Source of the DNA: JBBREP01 sp036501845
GTDB lineage: Bacteria; Actinomycetota; Acidimicrobiia; IMCC26256; PALSA-610
DNA length: 64,000 bases
Reading direction: 5' to 3'
Assembly: GCA_036501845.1 (NCBI GenBank)
Contig: DASXZO010000157.1
Coordinates: 46,283 to 110,282, forward strand
This document shows positions 26,415-35,636 of this stretch, one piece after another (the first letter of the stretch is position 1; every line of letters begins with the position of its first letter). A program made the position numbers and the translations under genes. The notes under the pieces were generated by a model, which was not told where the DNA came from, did not search any database, and worked only from the letters and a program-made list of their open reading frames with translations.

Positions 26415-27917
26415 TCATGTGGTGTGCTCTCCCCGCCGCAACCGTTCCAGCGTAGGGGGCAGCGCGGCGACGACGTCGCTTGCGATCGTGCTCGGCCCCA
26501 TGCCCGCCGAGCGGCCGGCCGCGGCATGGATCCAGGCCGCGCTCGCGACGGTGGCGACCACATCGTGCTCGTCCGCCATGTGATGCATCTGCGCGCAGAG
26601 CGCCGCGATCACGCCGCACAACACGTCGCCGGTGCCCGCGGTGGCGAGTTCGCTCCCGCCGTTGGCCACGATCGCGGCGCGGCCGTCGGGACCGGCCACC
26701 ACGGTCGCGGGACCCTTGAGCAACACCACGCACCGCGTCGCCGAGGCGAGTGCGCGCGCGGCCTCGAGCCGGTCGCTGCCCACGTCGCGGCCGGTGAGCA
26801 CGCGGTACTCGCCGTCGTGCGGCGTGAGGATCGCGGGCGGTGCACCACTTGCGTCGCGCTCGAACAGCGCGCCGTAATCGGTGCCGATCGCGTGCAGCGC
26901 GTCGGCGTCCACCACGATCGGCATCGACAGGCGCGTGATCAGCGATCGCACCGCGCGCTCGGTGCCGGGCCTGCGCCCGATGCCGGGCCCCACCACCACT
27001 GCCTTCGCGCGCTTGGCGGTGTCGATCACCTCGGCCACCGACGACTCGTCGATGCGGCTCTTGGCCGAGCCGCTCACGGCAGTGACCACCACCTCGGTAC
27101 CGCTCATGCGGTTCGCCGCCTCCACACCGGGCGCGGTCACCACCACCATCCCCGCGCCACACCGCTGCGCGGCGCGCGCCGCGAACAATGGCGCGCCGGT
27201 CATGCCCGGCGAGCCGCCCACCACCACCACGGCCGACGACCACTTGTGGTCCTGCGGCCAACGCTCGAGTGGCGCGCTCGCCGAGTCGTGCTCGGTCCAG
27301 AGCACCGTGCTCCCGGCCGTGAGCCGCGGTGGTGCGATCGGCAGCCCGATGTCGGCGACGGTGACCTCGCCGGCGTGGAAGCGACCGGGCTCGAAGAGCA
27401 GGCCCGGCTTGTAGGCACCGAACGTGACGGTCTCGTGCGCGAGCACCGCACCGCCCACGAAACCATCGCCGCGAATCTCGCCCGTGGCACCGTCGACGCC
27501 ACTCGGGATGTCGACCGACAAGATCAGCGGCGCGCGGTAGAGCTCCTCGTCGATGCTCGCCGCGGCGCCGTCGAGCTCGCCGCGAAATCCGGTGCCGAAC
27601 ATCGCGTCGATCGCGAGGTCGCAGCGATCGAGCGCGCGCCCAAGCCGGCGCGCGTTCGGCGGATCGGTGAGGTCGATGATCTCGACACCCGCGCCCCATC
27701 GCGCCAGCGCGCCCGCGGCCACGCGACCGTCCGCGCCGTTGTTACCCTTGCCGCACACCACCACGACGCGGCCGCCGTACGTACCGCCGAGCATCCGGCG
27801 GGCATGCCATGCGACCGCGGCGCCGGCGCGACCGATCAACGCCGCTTCGCTCACGCCCGACGCGATCGCCCGACCGTCGATCGCGGCCATCTGGGCCGGC
27901 GTGAGAACGGCTTCCAT
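26415..27917 (-). CDS. nnr: Bifunctional NAD(P)H-hydrate epimerase/dehydratase
   Basis: 500 residues, a fusion of two repair enzymes. N-terminal epimerase (YjeF_N): MAAIDGRAI, VVCGKGNNGADG, DAMFGTG, SVDIPSGVDGATG. C-terminal ADP/ATP-dependent dehydratase from about 230: VVGGSPGMTGAP, VVVGPGIGR, VVDADALHAI, ILTPHDGEYRVL, VLLKGPATVVAGPDG and the catalytic NGGSELATAGTGDVLCGV. Together they rescue damaged NADH/NADPH hydrates. The ATG is 4 bases past the glmS-like stop. Co-location with alr is common in bacteria. Confidence 0.95.
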   Translation of the reverse strand: MEAVLTPAQMAAIDGRAIASGVSEAALIGRAGAAVAWHARRMLGGTYGGRVVVVCGKGNNGADGRVAAGALARWGAGVEIIDLTDPPNARRLGRALDRCDLAIDAMFGTGFRGELDGAAASIDEELYRAPLILSVDIPSGVDGATGEIRGDGFVGGAVLAHETVTFGAYKPGLLFEPGRFHAGEVTVADIGLPIAPPRLTAGSTVLWTEHDSASAPLERWPQDHKWSSAVVVVGGSPGMTGAPLFAARAAQRCGAGMVVVTAPGVEAANRMSGTEVVVTAVSGSAKSRIDESSVAEVIDTAKRAKAVVVGPGIGRRPGTERAVRSLITRLSMPIVVDADALHAIGTDYGALFERDASGAPPAILTPHDGEYRVLTGRDVGSDRLEAARALASATRCVVLLKGPATVVAGPDGRAAIVANGGSELATAGTGDVLCGVIAALCAQMHHMADEHDVVATVASAAWIHAAAGRSAGMGPSTIASDVVAALPPTLERLRRGEHTT

Positions 27918-27921
27918 CGGC

Positions 27922-30900
27922 TCAGCCCGTATGAGTATTCGGGCGCGTGTTGGGCCGGTCGCCGAGGATGCGCCAACGCTCGGCGAGCAAGGCGACTGGT
28001 TCGGTGAGGAGCGACACGAGCGGCACCGCGGCGAGCACCTCGTCGCGGAAGGTCGGCTCGGTCTCCGTCACCTGGTCCTGGATGGCGGCGTAGCGGCCCC
28101 GGTAACCGTTGAGCACGCGCCGCGCGACGTCGGCGCTCACGTATTCGTGGAAGCGCGCGTGCAGCAGTGTGATGCCCACGGTCTGGTTGCCCTTGAGCTC
28201 GGGCACGTAGATCACGGTGCGACCGTCGGCGCGGCCCCGCACCACGGTGACCTCGCGCTCGAACGCAGCACGGTGTTTCGTGCCGCGCAGGCGCGCGTCC
28301 ACATCGGTGCGTGACGGGATACCAGTGGCAACCCCGCCCTTGTCGACCACGTGGATCGTGGCACCGTCGGCGATGTCGCCCTCGATCCGGTAGCGCGTGA
28401 ACCCGACCACCTCGGCGATCGCGTCGTCGAGCTCCACCAGCGTGCGCAGCGCGCGATACGTGAGGGCGTCGCGTGGCGCGCCCGCAGTGAGCACCTCGCG
28501 CACGAGCCGCACTCGCAGCAGCGTCTCGTCGCTGCGCGAGATACCTACGGTGACCGTCTTCGCCTGGTGTTTGATTGCGTCCACCGGGCGCGTGAGCTCG
28601 TCGATCGCTCGCGTGAGCGCCGCCACGAGATCGTCCACGAGCGCGCTCGGGGTGCCGGCTTTGCCCATCTCGAGCTGGTAGGCGTCGAGCGACACGATGC
28701 CCGTGGCAAAACGCAGCACCGACGCGAGCCGCACTGCGGTTGCGGCTTCCATCGCCGAGTCGTACGTGCCCGCGCGTACACCTTCGAAGAAGCGAGTAGC
28801 AGGGCCGGTGAGCTGCTCGGCGAGCCCCGCGAGCACCACGTCGTCCCCGCTCGCCTGGGGCTCGCGCGCCTCAGGGCTCTGCGCGGTGATCGCTTCGATC
28901 GCAGCCCGCGCCTCGCGCAGCGGTCGGGCCGATGCGTCGATCGCGAGCGCGGCTTCGTAGCCGAACACGTGACCCACCATCGCCGACAGCACGAAGTCGA
29001 GCTCGGGATGCACAGCGGGCACGGTCAGCAGGTCGTAGGCGGCACCGAACCGGAGCTCGCCCTCGGTGGCGATCACGATCGGCGCGGCCTTGTGCGCACG
29101 GAAGATCGCCACTTCCTTGGCCACGTCGTCGGCGTTCGAACCCACAAGGCCGGCCGCGCACACCATGATCAACGGCTCCGACGACAGGTCGATGTGCTTC
29201 TTGTCCTCGGTGCTGTCACAGCCGATCGACTTGTAACAGAGCTCGGAAAGCTTGATGCGGATCTCCTGCGCGGCCACCCGGTTCACACCGTTGCCCACGA
29301 CCGTCCACGAACGGCGCCCCGGTGCATGCGACTGTGCGGCCGCCGCGATCATCGGCCGGTTGGCGATCACCGCCGTCATCGCGTCGGGCATCCGTCGCAG
29401 CGCAGCGAGCTTGGCGTCGCGCGTGACCGGGTCGACCGCGTTGCCGGCCACGGCGCGCGCGATCGCGTAGGCGAGCAGCGTGCCGGCCGCGATCTGGGCG
29501 TAGAACGCCTTCGTCGACGCCACCGCCATCTCGACATCGCGACCGTCCGACGTGTAGAGCACACCGTCGCTCTTGTCGACGAGATCGCTCTGACGCCGGT
29601 TGACGATCGACACCACCGCGGCACCGCGCGCTCGAGCGAGGTCAACTGTGCGGTTGGTGTCGGTGGTGGTGCCCGACTGCGAGATCGCGATCACGAGCGT
29701 GTCACTCATGTGTTCACGGAGCCCGAACCCCGAGAGCTCGGTCGCAGTGAGCGCGTCCACGGAAAGGCGCGCGCCCGCCGCGCGCTGCAGCGCGAACGCC
29801 AGGCTCTGCCCCGCGATCGCCGCCGTGCCTTGACCAATCACGTGCACCACGCGGATGTCGCCCGACGCGAGGCGTTCGTGCACCGCCGCCGGGAGCGCGG
29901 CGTCGTCGAGCGCCACGTCGAGCAGGCCGTCGGCGCCGGCAACGATGCGACCGCGCAGCGTCTTGCGGAACGACGCGGGCGCCTCGGTGACCTCTTTCCA
30001 GAAGTAATGCGGCGCGTTCCCGCGGTCGACGTCGCGCGTGGTCATCTCGGGGCGCAGCAGTTCCGACTCGGCGAGCGGCAGCTCGATGCCCTCGTACCCG
30101 ATTCGCAGCACGCCCGCGAGCTCGCCGGCGCGACGGCCGTCGAGCACCACCACTTGGCCCTGGGTTCCGGGGTCGCCGGGCACACGCATCGTCTCGCCGT
30201 CGAGACGGAAGTAGTGCGACGCGACCTCCACCAACCCGTAGGGCTCACTCGCCACCACGAACATGCCGTCGGCGAGGCCCACGTAGAGCGCCTGGCCACT
30301 GCCGCGCTGCGCGAGCAGCAGCACGTCGGGCTCTTCGGCCGCCACCGCGCCGATCGCCACCGAACCCTCGAACGACGCGACCGTGCCGCGGAACGCTTCC
30401 ACGAGCGGCGCGCCGGCGACGCGCCGGCGCGCCACCGACACCGGGATCACCTTGGCGTCGGTGGTGATCTCGCCGCTGATCCGCAGATGCTCGTCGGCCA
30501 CCAGGTCGGCGTAGTTGTCGACGTCACCATTCAGCGCGGCGACCACGTAGGACGACGGTTCGGGCGCGCTGGTTTCGCTTCCACCCCCGCTCGCCTCTGG
30601 GGCGAGCTCGTCACTGTTGAGCGGATGGGCGTTGGCCTCGGAGATGATGCCGACGCTCGCCCAGCGCGTGTGGCCGAGCACGAGCGCGCCCGACTCGTCG
30701 CTGCGCACCGCGAGGCGGAGCAGCTCGTCGTGACGGATCTGCGCGCGCAGCGCCGCGGTGTTGTCGCCGAGCTCGCCGATCTCCGCCGCGGTCTTGTACA
30801 CGAACGACAAGCGACCGTCGACCACGCGCACCGCGCCGCCGCAAAAAAGCGGATCGGCGATGCGTTCGGCGACCATGCGCCGCACCGTGGGGTCGTCGAG

Positions 30901-31470
30901 ATCGAGACCGTGGTCGCGCACGAGCACGTGCAGGCCGGCCGAGTCGCGGCCGCGCACTTCGAGCCGGTCGAGGGCCGAGAGCGCGAGCTGCAGCGCGTGG
31001 TACGCGGCGAATGCCGACGGCGGTGCGTCGGCACCGGCCAGGTCGAGCACGGCTGCGGCGCCGGCGAGCCGGTCGTGGCCGATGGCCCAGAGCGCGTCCT
31101 TCACCGCCACGAGCGACACGTTCACCGATTCGACCGGGTCGACCACGTCGCCCGCGTCCATCGCCGCGTCGATCCCGGCCTCGCGGGCCGCGAGCGCGTC
31201 GCGAAGATCGGCGTCGAGGTGGCCCAGGCGTGCCCGCCCTACCGGGTCGGCCGCAAGCACGGCCACCGCATCGGCACCCTGGAGTGCTCGGTCGACAGCG
31301 TGGAGGTGGCCCGCAGCCAGGTCGAGCACGGCCACGACGTCACCGCGCGGGTCGAGCGCGTGCAGCGTGTCGAGCGCCGCCTGCAACTGGTCGGCGAGCC
31401 CGCCGAGATCAGGTGCGGAGCCGCCATGGGCGGCTCGCGGACGGCTCGCGATCGCGACGATTCCGCACAT
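27922..31470 (-). CDS. glmS: Oversized glutamine-fructose-6-phosphate aminotransferase (GlmS-like)
   Basis: 1,182 residues, about twice a normal GlmS (610). Start ATG 31470 puts the nucleophile Cys2 in MCGIVAIASRP. The amidotransferase domain is interrupted: RGRDSAG, normally near residue 28, is at 173, so about 145 extra residues follow the N-terminal strand. Then HTRWASVG, NGDVDNYADL, two SIS domains (VIGQGTAAIAG, ISQSGTTTDTNRT, VASTKAFYAQI; VVGNGVNRVAAQEI, KLSELCYKS) and about 300 further residues of unknown fold. Two in-frame patches (around 30590 and 28860) match repeat family B. It should make glucosamine-6-phosphate for GlmM next door. TACGAT ends 8 bases before the ATG, suggesting a leaderless transcript. 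Confidence 0.85.
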   Translation of the reverse strand: MCGIVAIASRPRAAHGGSAPDLGGLADQLQAALDTLHALDPRGDVVAVLDLAAGHLHAVDRALQGADAVAVLAADPVGRARLGHLDADLRDALAAREAGIDAAMDAGDVVDPVESVNVSLVAVKDALWAIGHDRLAGAAAVLDLAGADAPPSAFAAYHALQLALSALDRLEVRGRDSAGLHVLVRDHGLDLDDPTVRRMVAERIADPLFCGGAVRVVDGRLSFVYKTAAEIGELGDNTAALRAQIRHDELLRLAVRSDESGALVLGHTRWASVGIISEANAHPLNSDELAPEASGGGSETSAPEPSSYVVAALNGDVDNYADLVADEHLRISGEITTDAKVIPVSVARRRVAGAPLVEAFRGTVASFEGSVAIGAVAAEEPDVLLLAQRGSGQALYVGLADGMFVVASEPYGLVEVASHYFRLDGETMRVPGDPGTQGQVVVLDGRRAGELAGVLRIGYEGIELPLAESELLRPEMTTRDVDRGNAPHYFWKEVTEAPASFRKTLRGRIVAGADGLLDVALDDAALPAAVHERLASGDIRVVHVIGQGTAAIAGQSLAFALQRAAGARLSVDALTATELSGFGLREHMSDTLVIAISQSGTTTDTNRTVDLARARGAAVVSIVNRRQSDLVDKSDGVLYTSDGRDVEMAVASTKAFYAQIAAGTLLAYAIARAVAGNAVDPVTRDAKLAALRRMPDAMTAVIANRPMIAAAAQSHAPGRRSWTVVGNGVNRVAAQEIRIKLSELCYKSIGCDSTEDKKHIDLSSEPLIMVCAAGLVGSNADDVAKEVAIFRAHKAAPIVIATEGELRFGAAYDLLTVPAVHPELDFVLSAMVGHVFGYEAALAIDASARPLREARAAIEAITAQSPEAREPQASGDDVVLAGLAEQLTGPATRFFEGVRAGTYDSAMEAATAVRLASVLRFATGIVSLDAYQLEMGKAGTPSALVDDLVAALTRAIDELTRPVDAIKHQAKTVTVGISRSDETLLRVRLVREVLTAGAPRDALTYRALRTLVELDDAIAEVVGFTRYRIEGDIADGATIHVVDKGGVATGIPSRTDVDARLRGTKHRAAFEREVTVVRGRADGRTVIYVPELKGNQTVGITLLHARFHEYVSADVARRVLNGYRGRYAAIQDQVTETEPTFRDEVLAAVPLVSLLTEPVALLAERWRILGDRPNTRPNTHTG
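28844..28878 (-). repeat. Degenerate family B repeat inside glmS-like gene
   Basis: Encodes SPEAREPQASGDD in frame, against SPSGREAQASGGG read through the element before truA. Minus-strand CCCAGGCGAGCGGGG is the best preserved part. Confidence 0.55.
30578..30606 (-). repeat. Family B repeat inside glmS-like gene
   Basis: Plus-strand TCCACCCCCGCTCGCCT is identical to the element upstream of truA (38059-38075). Read in frame it adds ELAPEASGGGSE to a loop between HTRWASVG and the NGDVDNY motif, so it sits in a surface insertion. Confidence 0.7.
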
Positions 31471-31557
31471 TCCGAGCAATCGTATCGGCAGGCCAGAGGC
31501 CGATTCCGAGCCGTCACTCCACGCCAACCACTCTGCGCGTCTGTCTACTCACAATCT

Positions 31558-31602
31558 CCGGGCGTCGTTTGACTTCGATTATCGACGTCAAACGACGCCC
31601 GG
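31558..31602. terminator. Hairpin containing the glmM stop codon
   Basis: Perfect 16-bp stem CCGGGCGTCGTTTGAC/GTCAAACGACGCCCGG around a 13-base loop that can itself pair TCGAT/ATCGA. The arm on the glmM side encodes its last residues and TGA. It should end or attenuate glmM transcription before the glmS-like gene, which has its own promoter. No U-tract. Confidence 0.75.
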
Positions 31603-32943
31603 CGCGATGTGGGCGGCGATCTCGTCGGCGATCGCCGTGGCCTCTTCGGTGGTGGGCGCCTCCACCATCACCCGCACCACCGGCTCGGTGCCCGACGGGC
31701 GCACCAACACCCGACCGCGGTCGCCGAGCTCACGCTGTGCGGTCGCCACCGCACGCCGCCACGGGGCGCCGTTGTCGTCGGCGATCGCCCGGGCCACCGA
31801 CACGTTGCGCGCCACCTGCGGCAACTTCACCATCTGCGCGGCGATCTCCGCGGTCGAACCACCGTGCTGTTGCACGAGGTCGGCGAGGAGCAGCCCGACG
31901 AGCGTGCCGTCGCCTGTAGTCGCCCGCTCGCGCACGATGATGTGCCCCGACTGCTCACCGCCGAGCACATAGCCACCGGTCTCCATCGCCGCGAACACAT
32001 GGCGGTCGCCCACGGGAGTGACCACCACGCCGATGCCCGCCGCGCCGAGTGCCCGGTGCAATCCGAGGTTCGACAGCACCGTCACGACGATGGCGTTGCC
32101 GGCAAGCGCACCGCTGGCCGCGAGATCGATCGCGAGCGCCACCATCATCTTGTCGCCGTCGACCACCGCGCCGAGCTCGTCGACCGCGATGCAACGGTCG
32201 GCATCACCGTCGAATGCGAGGCCGAGCGCAGCACCGCGCGCACACACCTCGCGCTGCAACGACCGCGGGTCGGTGGAGCCGCATTCTGTATTGATGTTCG
32301 TGCCGTCAGGCGTGTCGTGCATTACGTCGACGCGCGCGCCGGCGGCGCGAAATACCTTCGGCGCGATCTCGAACGCGGCGCCGTTCGCACAGTCGAGCAC
32401 CACGTGCAGACCGTCGAGCCGTCGGCCATCGAGCGCTTCCAAGAGGTGCTCGGCGTACGCCGCGCGCGCGTCTGCTGCTGCTTCCACCAAGACCTCGGCG
32501 TGGGCGGCGATCGCGGCGCTCGGCGCCGGTATGGCGGCAAGTGCTGCGTGGGCCTGGGCGTCGTCGAGCACCATTTCGATCGCCTGTTGCTGGCCGTCCG
32601 AGAGCTTCACGCCGCCGGGTGCGAACAGCTTGATGCCGTTGTCGTGATACGGGTTGTGGCTCGCGGAGATCACCACACCCGGCACGTCGCGCTGTTGCGC
32701 GACGAATGCAACCGCGGGCGTGGGCACCACACCCAACGACTCGACGGTGCCGCCGGCGTCTTCGATACCGCGCGTGATGTCACGTTCGATGCGCGGGCCC
32801 GACTGTCGCGTATCGCGACCGATCGCGAACGGCGCGTCCGTGCCGAACACGGCCACGGCGCCGCGGCCGATTGCCTCGACGAAGGCCGGCGTCAGTTGGC
32901 GGTCGGCATCGCCGCGCACACCATCGGTGCCGAAATGCAGCAT
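31588..32943 (-). CDS. glmM: Phosphoglucosamine mutase
   Basis: 451 residues. FGTDGVRG start, active-site serine in ISASHNPYHDNGIK (about residue 100), metal-binding DGDADRC and the sugar-binding GGEQSGH, then the phosphate-binding RPSGTEPVVRVM. Converts glucosamine-6-P to glucosamine-1-P on the way to UDP-GlcNAc. It lies downstream of rpsI with a 30-base gap, an arrangement (rplM-rpsI-glmM) typical of actinobacteria. Confidence 0.97.
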   Translation of the reverse strand: MLHFGTDGVRGDADRQLTPAFVEAIGRGAVAVFGTDAPFAIGRDTRQSGPRIERDITRGIEDAGGTVESLGVVPTPAVAFVAQQRDVPGVVISASHNPYHDNGIKLFAPGGVKLSDGQQQAIEMVLDDAQAHAALAAIPAPSAAIAAHAEVLVEAAADARAAYAEHLLEALDGRRLDGLHVVLDCANGAAFEIAPKVFRAAGARVDVMHDTPDGTNINTECGSTDPRSLQREVCARGAALGLAFDGDADRCIAVDELGAVVDGDKMMVALAIDLAASGALAGNAIVVTVLSNLGLHRALGAAGIGVVVTPVGDRHVFAAMETGGYVLGGEQSGHIIVRERATTGDGTLVGLLLADLVQQHGGSTAEIAAQMVKLPQVARNVSVARAIADDNGAPWRRAVATAQRELGDRGRVLVRPSGTEPVVRVMVEAPTTEEATAIADEIAAHIAPGVV

Positions 32944-32973
32944 GGGTTGGTGCGTGCCCGCCGCGGGCGTGGA

Positions 32974-33366
32974 TCAGCGCTTCGAGTACTGAGGTGCCTT
33001 ACGGGCCTTCTTGAGGCCGTACTTGCGCCGTTCCTTCTCGCGTGCGTCGCGCGTGAGCAATCCCGCCTTCTTCAGCGGGGCGCGAGTGTCACCGTCGAGC
33101 GCCACGAGGGCGCGGGCGATACCGAGGCGCAGCGCTCCGGCCTGGCCCGAGATGCCACCACCGATCACCGACGCGTCGACGTCGTAGACCTCTTCGGTCT
33201 GGGTGAGCCGCAGCGGCTCCTTCGCGATCACGCGGTGCGTGAGCACGCCGAAGAAGGCATCGAAGTCACGACCGTTCACCGTGATCTTGCCGGTGCCCGG
33301 CCGCAGCCGTACGCGCGCCACCGACTCCTTGCGACGGCCGGTGGTCTGGATGAGGGGCTTCGACAC
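32974..33366 (-). CDS. rpsI: 30S ribosomal protein S9
   Basis: 130 residues from GTG 33366, with GAGAGGA seven bases upstream. TTGRRKESVARVRL start, GGGISGQAGALRLGIARAL core and the invariant KKARKAPQYSKR tail whose last Lys-Arg contacts P-site tRNA. Second gene of the rplM-rpsI pair; the open frame continues upstream but is not homologous. Confidence 0.97.
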   Translation of the reverse strand: MSKPLIQTTGRRKESVARVRLRPGTGKITVNGRDFDAFFGVLTHRVIAKEPLRLTQTEEVYDVDASVIGGGISGQAGALRLGIARALVALDGDTRAPLKKAGLLTRDAREKERRKYGLKKARKAPQYSKR

Positions 33367-33394
33367 TGACGGTCCTCTCGGCGCGAATTCGTGC

Positions 33395-33850
33395 TCAGGC
33401 GCGGGCGGTCGGGGCGTTCGACGCGACGACACGCGGGGTGGGGCTCTGCGCTTGGTGCGGGTGGGTGGGGCCGCCGTACACGCGCAGCTTCTTGATCATC
33501 TGACGGCCCAGGCGGTTCTTCGGAAGCATGCCCCGCACTGCGAACTTGACGACGCGCTCGGGATGGCGGCTGAGCAGCGTGGCGAGGTTCTCGGACTTGA
33601 TGCCACCCGGGTAACCCGAGTGACGGTGGTAGAGCTTGTCGTTCGCCTTCTTCGGCGTGATCGCAAGCTTCGACGCGTTGATCACCACGACGTGGTCGCC
33701 CGTGTCGGCGTTCGGCGTGAAGATCGGCTTGTGCTTGCCGCGCAGCAGCGTGGCGACTTCGGTGGCGAGGCGGCCGAGCACCACCCCTTCCGCGTCGATG
33801 ACGTGCCAGCCCCGCGTGATCTCGGAGTTCGTAGGCGTGTACGTGCGCAC
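33395..33850 (-). CDS. rplM: 50S ribosomal protein L13
   Basis: 151 residues from GTG 33850 (VRTYTP...); the upstream in-frame extension is discarded. L13 motifs: WHVIDAEGVVLGRLAT, GDHVVVINASKLAITPKK, YHRHSGYPGGIKS, AVRGMLPKNRLGR and LRVYGGPTHPHQAQ. An early-assembly 23S-binding protein. A good promoter lies about 90 bases upstream. Confidence 0.97.
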   Translation of the reverse strand: MRTYTPTNSEITRGWHVIDAEGVVLGRLATEVATLLRGKHKPIFTPNADTGDHVVVINASKLAITPKKANDKLYHRHSGYPGGIKSENLATLLSRHPERVVKFAVRGMLPKNRLGRQMIKKLRVYGGPTHPHQAQSPTPRVVASNAPTARA

Positions 33851-33938
33851 AGGGTCACCTGCTCGGTTCGGTCGGACACCCGACGCGGTCACACGGTCGG
33901 GCACAGGGCCGGGCCAGATGAGTCGGGTCAGGAGATGC

Positions 33939-33968
33939 GGTATACGGCCCAGCAGACGGGACCCGCAA
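33939..33968 (-). promoter_or_regulatory. Promoter of rplM-rpsI-glmM
   Basis: On the minus strand TTGCGG (-35), 18-base spacer, TATACC (-10), about 90 bases before the rplM start, in the gap shared with the divergent phosphodiesterase gene. Confidence 0.6.
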
Positions 33969-34052
33969 TCAGGATCCCGGCCCGGCGTGGGCGGCCAGCC
34001 AGACTAGCTTGCCGCCGCGAAGCCGCCCCAGCCGGGCAGATACCTTGTGCTC

Positions 34053-35576
34053 ATGAGCCACCAGTTGCCCGCGGAGCACGAGGCGGATGCGGAGGCAGCG
34101 CTCGACGTGCTGCTCGACGCTGCGCTGGAGCCGGTCGTCGACATGGTGCTGCTGCATCGCGACGGCGCCTACGAGGCTCGCGCCCACGACGGCTCGGTGC
34201 GCTTCGCCCGCACCGAATCCGGCTTCGAGGTGCTCGCCACCGAAGGTCGGGACCCGCTCGCCGACCAGGGCAGTGACAAGTTCGCCGGACTCGACGCCGA
34301 GCAAGCCCACAAGCACCCCGTGCGGGCCGACAATCAGTACCCGCACGCCTTCGACCATGTGGCCCAGCTCTTCGACTCGCCCGCCACGCCCGATCTCTGC
34401 GTGATCCACTCGGCTCGTCACAACTGGGAGGACCAGGGCGGGCACCTCGGCGAGCACGGCTCGCTCGGCGTGGTGCAAGCGCGAGCACCGTTCGTGATCG
34501 GCGGCAAAGGTGTGCGCGAGCTCGGCGTGGCGCCACTGTCGATGCGCCTGGTCGACGTTGCACCCACCGTCGCGGCGCTGCTCGGCTGCGCCCCCGTCGA
34601 ACACGGCGACGCGAACGGCAACGCCAACGGCCCGCGCTTCGTCGCCGGGCAGGACGGCGAGGCCCGCCTCGACCTCATCGACGAGCGCGAGCGGCCGCGC
34701 CACGTGGTCGGGTTCTTGTTCGACGGCACCAACCCGAACGTGCTGTACGACATGGCCGCGCGCGGTGAGGCGCCGAACGTGGCGCGCATCATCGAGATGG
34801 GCACCGCCATGGGTCAGGGCGCGATCGCGTCGCTGCCCACGATCACGCTCGCGAACCACACCACGATCATCACCGGCCGTCACCCGGGCCGGCACGGCAT
34901 CCTGAACAACGCGTGGTACGACCGCGCGCAGGGCAAGCAGGTGATCACCAACTCGAACGCAACCTGGCCGTGGGCGATGCAGTCGCTCGAGCCGGGCACC
35001 GAGTCGATCCACATCGCGGTGCGCCGCACATGGGACGACGGTTTCTCGGCGTCGGTGAACGAACCGTGCGACCACGGCGCGCAGTACTCCACGTTCGACT
35101 TCTTCCGTCGCGGTGAGGTGCCGCCGATTCCCAGGCGCGCCGACGATCTGCCGCACACCAGCCACAACTTCGTGCGCCCGAGCAAGGACTACTCGTGGTC
35201 GTCCATCGTCGATCACATGGCCGTCGACCAGGCCGTGGGCATCTGGTCGGGCCACTATCGCGACGTCAGCTACCCGCTCCCGCGATTCTGCTGGGTGAAC
35301 TTCACGCTCACCGACGCGGCAATGCACGAGGGTGGCCCGCATTCCGAGATGGCTGCGGCGTCGATCCGCGACAGTGACGGCCGTATCGGCGAGATCATGG
35401 CCGCGGTGGAGCGGGCCGGCGTGTTCGACGACACCGCGTTCGTGCTGATGGCCGATCACGGCATGGAGGAGACCGACCCCACGTGCCGTGGCGACTGGGA
35501 CGTCGCACTCGTTGAGGCTGGAGTCAGCGTGCGCGACGAGGCCTACGGATTCCTCTATTTCGGCGTCGACGCGTAG
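34053..35576 (+). CDS. Alkaline-phosphatase-superfamily phosphodiesterase
   Basis: 507 residues from ATG 34053; a TACCTT box ends six bases before it, fitting a leaderless start. The metal-dependent core begins near residue 220: VVGFLFDGTNPNVLYDMA with the first Asp, then SLPTITLANHTTIITGRHPGRHGILNN with the nucleophile Thr, and metal ligands in FTLTDAAMHEGG and LMADHGMEETD. This is the nucleotide-pyrophosphatase/phosphodiesterase pattern. The first 200 residues contain a second, degenerate-looking domain of the same kind (DLCVIHSARHNWEDQGGHLGEHGS). No signal peptide, so it is cytosolic. Substrate unknown. Confidence 0.8.
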   Translation: MSHQLPAEHEADAEAALDVLLDAALEPVVDMVLLHRDGAYEARAHDGSVRFARTESGFEVLATEGRDPLADQGSDKFAGLDAEQAHKHPVRADNQYPHAFDHVAQLFDSPATPDLCVIHSARHNWEDQGGHLGEHGSLGVVQARAPFVIGGKGVRELGVAPLSMRLVDVAPTVAALLGCAPVEHGDANGNANGPRFVAGQDGEARLDLIDERERPRHVVGFLFDGTNPNVLYDMAARGEAPNVARIIEMGTAMGQGAIASLPTITLANHTTIITGRHPGRHGILNNAWYDRAQGKQVITNSNATWPWAMQSLEPGTESIHIAVRRTWDDGFSASVNEPCDHGAQYSTFDFFRRGEVPPIPRRADDLPHTSHNFVRPSKDYSWSSIVDHMAVDQAVGIWSGHYRDVSYPLPRFCWVNFTLTDAAMHEGGPHSEMAAASIRDSDGRIGEIMAAVERAGVFDDTAFVLMADHGMEETDPTCRGDWDVALVEAGVSVRDEAYGFLYFGVDA

Positions 35577-35636
35577 CCGAAACCAACCACAAGAAGGTCA
35601 TGCGCGCCGCCACGGCGGCGGCGTACGCTCCGCGCC

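Noticed and set aside
25911..31572. Long plus-strand open frames (about 700 and 1,070 codons) across alr, nnr and glmS-like gene
   Set aside because: They are antisense shadows of well-conserved minus-strand genes in GC-rich DNA; their products are Arg/His-rich with no motif.
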